Assembly (NCBI GenBank): GCA_903904605.1
Contig: CAIVDC010000001.1
Span: forward strand, 62,001 to 126,000
Reading direction: 5' to 3'
Length of the DNA: 64,000 nucleotides
Origin: an uncultured Sterolibacterium sp.
Lineage (GTDB): Bacteria > Pseudomonadota > Gammaproteobacteria > Burkholderiales > Rhodocyclaceae
The translations under genes were made by a program, and so were the position numbers. Below the pieces are notes generated by a model. The model made no database searches, had not been told where the DNA came from, and worked only from the letters and a program-made list of their open reading frames with translations. The stretch's first letter is position 1; every line of letters begins with the position of its first letter. Positions 59,428-64,000 of the stretch are shown piece by piece.

Positions 59428-60831
59428 CTAGTGTTTCTGAGCGTAGAGTTCGCGAAAAGTCTTGCCCTCAGGTGCCGGGAAGTCCCGGCCCAGGGTCCAT
59501 TCCGGGGCCAGGCCGAGCACGCGGATGCGATCCTCGCCTCCTGCCAGCCATTTCAGGTAGCGCACGCCGATCCTGGTTGCCAGCGCATAAAGTGCCGGGT
59601 GCCTTGCCAGCCAGGCCCAGGCGGTGAGGGCCAGACGTTCGGCGGTCGGACGCAGGCGTTGCTCGACCTGTTTCTCGCGCAGGCGGCGCAAGAGATCGGG
59701 AAGCGGGATTTTCACCGGGCAGACGACGCCGCACTGGTTGCATAAGGTCGCCGCCTGCGGCAGATCGACGGCATTCTCGATGCCGGCGAATAACGGTGTC
59801 AGGATCGATCCCATGGGACCGGGATAGACCCAGCCATAGGCATGGCCACCCACAGCCTGATAAACCGGACAATGGTTCATGCAGGCGCCACAGCGGATGC
59901 AGCGCAGCATCTCCGCAAACTCGCCGCCGACCAGATCGGCACGGCCGCTATCGACCAGCACGAAGTACATATGCGCGGGGCCGTCCTGATCCTCCGCATG
60001 TTTCACGCCGGTCAGCAGCGAAAAGTAGTTCGAGATCGATTGGCCCGTTGCCGAGCGCGGCAGCAGTCGCATCAGCGTGGCGAGATCCTCCAGGGTCGGG
60101 ATCACCTTCTCTATGCCTGTGACGACGACATGCACGCGGGGCAGGGTGGTGACCATCCGGCCATTCCCCTCGTTGGTGACAAGCGCTACCGATCCGGTTT
60201 CTGCGACCAGGAAATTGCCGCCGGAGATGCCCATATCGGCGGAAAGGAAGTGGGGGCGCAGCACCTCGCGCGCTTCGCGCGTCATCGCTTCGATGTCGGT
60301 CTTGGCTGCGAGTTTGTGCACGCGCGCGAACAAAGCAGAGACTTCCTCCTTGCGCTTGTGGAAGACCGGCGCGATGATGTGGGACGGAGGTTCGTTGTCG
60401 TTGATCTGGAGGATGTATTCACCCAGATCGGTCTCAACCGGCTGAATGCCGGCGTCTTCCAGCGCCTGGTTGAGGCCGGCCTCCTCGGACAGCATCGACT
60501 TCGACTTGGTCACCTTCTTGACGCCGTGGCGGCGGGCAATATCCACCACCCGCTGGCACACTTCGGCGCCGTCCTTGGCCCAGAGCACGGTGGCGCCGCG
60601 CCGGGTCGCCTCCAGTTCGAAGCGCTCCAGCCATAGGTCGAGATCGTCCAGGGTGCGGTCGCGCAGGACTTTCGCCGCTTCGCGCGTGGCTTCGAAATCA
60701 TCGAGTTCGGCAATGGCCCGCGCGCGCATGTCGACGAACTTGCTCTTGGCCTTCCTGAGATTTTCCTGCAGCACGACATCGGCCAGTTTCTGGCCGGCGC
60801 GCGCCTTGAAATGCATCGAACGGATCTCCAT
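59428..60831 (-). CDS. lutB: Iron-sulfur LUD-domain protein LutB-like
   Basis: 467 aa. An N-terminal LUD domain (about 60-300, including ISGGNFLVAETGSVALVTNEGNGRM) is followed by two [4Fe-4S] ferredoxin motifs: LRCIRCGACMNHCPVYQ and LCNQCGVVCPVKIP. A C-terminal DUF3390-type extension completes it. This is the standard LutB/LldF architecture of L-lactate utilisation, in which electrons from lactate enter the quinone pool. Its start overlaps the lutA stop (TGATG). Confidence 0.92.
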   Translation of the reverse strand: MEIRSMHFKARAGQKLADVVLQENLRKAKSKFVDMRARAIAELDDFEATREAAKVLRDRTLDDLDLWLERFELEATRRGATVLWAKDGAEVCQRVVDIARRHGVKKVTKSKSMLSEEAGLNQALEDAGIQPVETDLGEYILQINDNEPPSHIIAPVFHKRKEEVSALFARVHKLAAKTDIEAMTREAREVLRPHFLSADMGISGGNFLVAETGSVALVTNEGNGRMVTTLPRVHVVVTGIEKVIPTLEDLATLMRLLPRSATGQSISNYFSLLTGVKHAEDQDGPAHMYFVLVDSGRADLVGGEFAEMLRCIRCGACMNHCPVYQAVGGHAYGWVYPGPMGSILTPLFAGIENAVDLPQAATLCNQCGVVCPVKIPLPDLLRRLREKQVEQRLRPTAERLALTAWAWLARHPALYALATRIGVRYLKWLAGGEDRIRVLGLAPEWTLGRDFPAPEGKTFRELYAQKH

Positions 60832-61568
60832 CAGGCCTTGCCCCCCGGGTCGCCAGCCAGCACTTCGGCGACATGCATCACCCGGGTCTTCTCGTCGCCC
60901 ATGCGCCGCAGCTTGCCTTCAATGTTGAGCATGCAGCCGAGGTCGCCCAGGACCACGGCGTCGACATTCGCCGCACGAATACCCTCGCACTTTCTCTCGG
61001 CGATCGCCGCGGAAATCTCACCGAACTTGACCGAGAAGGCGCCACCGAAACCGCAGCATTCCTCGGCGCCGGCCATTTCCGTCAAGCGAACTCCGGGCAT
61101 CTTCGCCAGGAGCGCGCGCGGCTGGGCCTTCACGCCGAGTTCGCGCAGGCCGGCGCAGGAATCGTGATAGGCGATGCTGCCCCGGAAGTTGCCGGGAACG
61201 GCTTCGAGTTTGGCGATATTTGCCAGGAAATCGGTCAGTTCATAGGTCTTGGCCGAAAGCCTCGCCATGCGGCCCGCCAGCGCATCGTCGCCCTTGGCAA
61301 GGTCGGCGTAATGCGTGCGGATCATGCCGGCGCAGGAGCCGGAAGGAACAACGACGAAATCGCAATTCTCGAACTCGGTCAACAGTTTCTCCGCCAAGCC
61401 CAAGGCACCGGCCCGGTCGCCCGAGTTGTAGCCAGGCTGGCCGCAACAGGTCTGAGCCGCCGGCACCGTCACCTCGCAACCCGCTGACTCTAGGAGCTTT
61501 AGGGCCGAGAAACCGATGCGCGGCCGCATCATATCCACTAGACAAGTCACAAACAGTCCGACGCGCAT
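60831..61568 (-). CDS. lutA: Iron-sulfur oxidoreductase LutA-like (CCG domains)
   Basis: 245 aa. Two cysteine-rich CCG domains contain the signatures TCCGQPGYN and ECCGFGGAFS, as in LutA/LldE and heterodisulfide reductase subunit B. GLFVTCLVDMMRPRIGFSALKLLE is a typical start. The ATG at 61568 follows GAGG; a GTG at 61574 is also possible. It heads the operon lutA-lutB-dehydrogenase-lutC and is divergent from an IclR regulator, with 97 bp between them. Confidence 0.92.
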   Translation of the reverse strand: MRVGLFVTCLVDMMRPRIGFSALKLLESAGCEVTVPAAQTCCGQPGYNSGDRAGALGLAEKLLTEFENCDFVVVPSGSCAGMIRTHYADLAKGDDALAGRMARLSAKTYELTDFLANIAKLEAVPGNFRGSIAYHDSCAGLRELGVKAQPRALLAKMPGVRLTEMAGAEECCGFGGAFSVKFGEISAAIAERKCEGIRAANVDAVVLGDLGCMLNIEGKLRRMGDEKTRVMHVAEVLAGDPGGKA

Positions 61569-61665
61569 CGACACCTCGCTATTCCCCCCGGCAAATGAGG
61601 CCGGGCGGGGAAAGTTTCATGATCTGATATAGTATTCCCATCCTCGCAACAGCGAAAGTCTCAAC

Positions 61666-62448
61666 GTGACGCAGACCGTTCAAGCCGAGGCCAAGAGCCC
61701 AATCCAGGTCATCGAGCGGATGATGAGACTGCTCGACGTGCTTTCCTATTACCACGATCCGGTCAGTTTGAAGCAGTTGGCGGCGGAAACCGGCCTTCAT
61801 CCCTCGACCGCCCACCGCATCCTCGCCGCCATGAGCGTCAGCGGCTTTGTTGAAAGGGCGGAGCCCGGCACCTATCAGCTCGGCATCCGCCTGCTCGAAC
61901 TCGGCAATCTGGTCAAGTCGCGCATCAATATCCGCGACTCTGCGATGCCGTTGATGCAACGCCTGCACAAAGAGATCGGCGAAAGCGTCAATCTGGGTGT
62001 GCGTCAGGGGGACGAGATCGTCTATGTCGAGCGTACCTCGAGTGGTCGCTCTTCGGTCCGCGTCGTTCACCTGGTCGGCGCCCGGGCGCCGCTCCATGTC
62101 ACCGCCGTGGGCAAGTTGTTCCTGGTCGCCGACGGCCCTCAGAAGGTCCGCGAATACGCCAAGCGCACGGGACTTCCTGGTTCCACGCCGACGTCACTGA
62201 CCACCTTGCCGGCGCTCGAACGCGAACTAGAACGCGTACGGCGTCATGGCGTCGCCTTCGACAACGAGGAAATCGAACAGGGCCTGCGCTGCATCGCCGC
62301 GCCCATCCGTGACGACTCGGGCGAGCTGGTGGCCGGGCTGTCGGTGTCAGCGCCCGCGGAGCGCCATAACGCCGACTGGGCGCCCATCGTGCGCCAAGCC
62401 GCCGACGAAATCTCCGCCGCGATCGGTTACGTCAAGCCGGAGAAATAG
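61666..62448 (+). CDS. IclR-family transcriptional regulator
   Basis: 260 aa. The N-terminal winged helix-turn-helix (about 14-68) contains VSLKQLAAETGLHPSTAHRILAAMSVSGFVER. The ligand-binding IclR domain follows, with GARAPLHVTAVGKLFLV and GVAFDNEEIEQGLRCIAAPI. The start is a GTG at 61666. Being divergent from the lut operon, it is the likely regulator of that operon and probably responds to a hydroxy or keto acid. No operator could be picked out with certainty in the 97-bp gap. Confidence 0.9.
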   Translation: MTQTVQAEAKSPIQVIERMMRLLDVLSYYHDPVSLKQLAAETGLHPSTAHRILAAMSVSGFVERAEPGTYQLGIRLLELGNLVKSRINIRDSAMPLMQRLHKEIGESVNLGVRQGDEIVYVERTSSGRSSVRVVHLVGARAPLHVTAVGKLFLVADGPQKVREYAKRTGLPGSTPTSLTTLPALERELERVRRHGVAFDNEEIEQGLRCIAAPIRDDSGELVAGLSVSAPAERHNADWAPIVRQAADEISAAIGYVKPEK

Positions 62449-62491
62449 CGGCGACGCATGGTCGCCGGACCGCTCCCAGGCAAGGCGGTCC
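62449..62491. terminator. Paired hairpins between convergent iclR-type and pbpG genes
   Basis: CGGCGAC/GTCGCCG (62449-62455 with 62461-62467) and GGACCGC/GCGGTCC (62467-62473 with 62485-62491) form two adjacent 7-bp stems in the 69-bp gap. Neither is followed by a T-tract, so they may slow or block transcription without being classical intrinsic terminators. Confidence 0.35.
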
Positions 62492-62517
62492 ATAGGAAGA
62501 GGGAAGGCAGCAGGTAT

Positions 62518-63468
62518 TCAGCCGGCCGCCTGACGCTGGGCAGGCAAGTCGGAGTTCGCCGGCGGCACCAGCATGGCGCTTTCTACCCAGCGCTTGATAC
62601 GGTTGGCGTCGCCAATCCGCGTCATCTTGCCCAAGGAGTCCAGCAGCACGATAATGGTCGGCTTCTTGTTGAACCAGGCCTGCATCACCAGGCATTTCCC
62701 CGCCTCGTTGATAAAGCCTGTCTTGGACAAGCCTATATCCCAGGAGGAGTTTCTCACCAAGCTGTTGGTATTATGGAACATTTGCGGATGGCCGACCACG
62801 GCGACCTGGTACTCGGCGGTCGTGGTGAATTCGCGGACCAGGGGATACTGATGCGCCGCAGCAACCATCTTGACGAGATCGCGGGCACTGGAGACATTGG
62901 TCGCCGTAAGGCCGGTCGGGTCATCGAAGTGGGTCTCGGTCAGGCCAAGTTCCAGCGCCTTGCTATTCATCGCCGCCATGAAAGCGACGCGTCCTCCCGG
63001 ATAATTCCGCGACAGGGCCGAGGCGGCCCGGTTCTCGGACGACATCAACGCCAGGCGCAGCAGGTCTTCGCGCGGCAATCGGGTGCCGACCCTGAGACGT
63101 GAATGACTGCCGCGCAGAGTATCGACGTCATCCTCCGTGATGCTGAGCACCTCTTCCATATTCGGCTTGGCGTCCAGAACGACCATCGCCGTCATCAACT
63201 TGGTAATCGACGCGATCGGCAGAACCGCGCTAGGGTTCTTTTGGAACAGGACGACGCCGGTGGCTTGGTCGATCACCAAGGCTGAAGCCGATCCCAACAC
63301 CAGTCTTTCTGTGGCATGAAGGCCGGCGTTGCCGGCATGAACCTTCTTCACATGCTTGTGCTTCTTGACCGCGGCTGGCTTCTTCCTGTGCACCGTTTGC
63401 GCCGAAGCAGGGACGGCACCGATGGCCAAACCAAGTACCGTCAACAGCAGCATCGTGATTTTCTTCAT
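62518..63468 (-). CDS. pbpG: D-alanyl-D-alanine endopeptidase (PBP7/8 type)
   Basis: 316 aa. A signal peptide (about 1-23) and a Lys/His-rich linker precede an S11 peptidase domain. The three active-site motifs are SITK (S87-K90), SEN (S144-N146) and KTG in IGLSKTGFINEAG. The protein cuts D-Ala-meso-diaminopimelate cross-links in peptidoglycan. The ATG at 63468 with GGGAGAAG upstream is preferred over a TTG two codons earlier. Confidence 0.88.
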   Translation of the reverse strand: MKKITMLLLTVLGLAIGAVPASAQTVHRKKPAAVKKHKHVKKVHAGNAGLHATERLVLGSASALVIDQATGVVLFQKNPSAVLPIASITKLMTAMVVLDAKPNMEEVLSITEDDVDTLRGSHSRLRVGTRLPREDLLRLALMSSENRAASALSRNYPGGRVAFMAAMNSKALELGLTETHFDDPTGLTATNVSSARDLVKMVAAAHQYPLVREFTTTAEYQVAVVGHPQMFHNTNSLVRNSSWDIGLSKTGFINEAGKCLVMQAWFNKKPTIIVLLDSLGKMTRIGDANRIKRWVESAMLVPPANSDLPAQRQAAG

Positions 63469-63591
63469 ATCCAACTTCTCCCAAACAGGGCTCCTGGCCG
63501 GCTGCCAGTTTAGCAGGGGATTGTCCTACCGCCAACAGGGATAACGACGCTCTTGCCAAATTGATTAGGTGTTTGCTCTTGTTTATTGATG

Positions 63592-64000
63592 TCAGACCTT
63601 AAGAAATTCGAGCACTTCTTCGCGTCTGGCCAAAGTGTCCTGACGACCGAGATCGATCAGGGCGCTGGTATAGGGTCTCTCGAACAGCAGGTAACTAGTG
63701 AGTGCACCGCCTTTCTTGTTCATCGCGCCGATTCCGCCCAGCAGGGCACGTACCGGCCAGGGCAGACTCTTCGCATGAATGGCGGCAAGGTGATCCAGGC
63801 GCTTCGACGGGGCGATCACCAACACCTCGATCGGCCGCAACGACATCCCCTGTTCCAGCCGTACCTGTTCCGGGATCAGACCCAGCGTTCGATTGATACG
63901 ATTGGTGCGCTCAAGATCTGCCCTCAAGCTGTCTAGAAATATGCTGGACAAGGCATGTCCGGCAATTTGCGCGAGCGAGGGATAGCCGCCGTCCGTATCC
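63592..64000 (-). CDS. Patatin-like phospholipase family protein, C-terminal part (partial)
   Basis: The frame is open to the window edge and gives the last 135 residues or so of a larger protein. DGGYPSLAQIAGHALSSIFLDSLRADLERTNRINRTLGLIP, RPIEVLVIAPSKRLDHLAAIHAKSLP and GGALTSYLLFERPYTSALIDLGRQDTLARREEVLEFL match the C-terminal region of bacterial patatin-like phospholipases. The catalytic GxSxG and DGG/A motifs would lie outside the window. The start is not visible. Confidence 0.7.
   Translation of the reverse strand, partial: DTDGGYPSLAQIAGHALSSIFLDSLRADLERTNRINRTLGLIPEQVRLEQGMSLRPIEVLVIAPSKRLDHLAAIHAKSLPWPVRALLGGIGAMNKKGGALTSYLLFERPYTSALIDLGRQDTLARREEVLEFLKV

Noticed and set aside
1-64000. 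CRISPR arrays, insertion sequences, phage genes, toxin-antitoxin or other defence systems
   Set aside because: No direct-repeat arrays, transposases, integrases, restriction or abortive-infection genes were seen in the reading.

Overview
The window looks like a chromosomal segment of a high-GC betaproteobacterium, probably a facultative chemolithotroph of the Rhodocyclales/Sterolibacteriaceae (Sulfuritalea-like) type. This is an inference. It rests on a sulfide/sulfane-sulfur module (fccAB, soxYZ, YeeE/YedE transporter), a cytoplasmic NAD-linked hydrogenase (hoxFUYH plus its protease), a PHA phasin, an OmcA/MtrC-type decaheme cytochrome and betaproteobacterial-style LPS genes. No rRNA, tRNA, CRISPR array, insertion sequence or phage gene was recognised. 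Gene density is high, many neighbours overlap by 4 bp (ATGA), and the long ORFs opposite hrpA, the PAS-GGDEF-EAL gene and the cytochrome gene are GC-driven shadows.

Layout. 1-3048: end of a pilin-like gene set with three proteins bearing type IV prepilin N-termini. 3055-5028 (-): Kef-type K+/H+ antiporter. 5081-8610: kdsD-kdsC-lptC-lptA and then, where lptB would be expected, an enoyl-CoA hydratase. 8760-9489: phasin gene with a near-consensus promoter, paired TGCATTGCA repeats and a strong terminator. 9517-13642: divergent fccAB and soxYZ-tsuA-like transporter. 13639-18591 (-): crcB, hrpA and a molybdopterin-binding-domain protein. 18687-22089: glnS, an unknown 114-aa protein behind a folded leader, and an HPt/HD-GYP fusion. 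22092-27979 (-): aminotransferase, FKBP, a triple-PAS GGDEF-EAL protein and two tandem beta-hydroxyacid dehydrogenases.

28129-34522 (-): a five-gene ABC-2 exporter operon (HlyD adaptor, double-NBD ATPase, two permeases, TolC-like lipoprotein), preceded by the decayed remnant of another ABC-2 permease. 34975-37823: FixLJ-like two-component pair and a nitroreductase. 38073-39957: MgtC/DUF4010 membrane protein and an unknown protein. 40026-49897 (-): an NhaD-type antiporter, a PAS-only protein, hoxFUYHW, then a universal stress protein with DUF3300 and DUF2950 proteins. 50105-52918 (-): decaheme lipoprotein cytochrome with its own FNR-like site and terminator. 53583-57704: a small duplicated-hairpin membrane protein, Fsr-like MFS exporter, MarC protein and amino acid permease. 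57800-62448: a lutABC-like operon containing a 2-hydroxyacid dehydrogenase, with a divergent IclR regulator. 62518-64000 (-): PBP7-type endopeptidase and the end of a patatin-like protein.

Functionally, the segment combines electron-donor modules (sulfide via FccAB, hydrogen via Hox, lactate-type acids via LutABC) with a possible outer-surface electron outlet and c-di-GMP/PAS signalling. No classical defence or mobile system was found. The least explained items are the folded leader at 20484-20556, the SoxY that ends on its sulfur-carrier cysteine, the paired repeats at the phasin promoter, and the decaheme cytochrome standing alone behind an FNR-type site.
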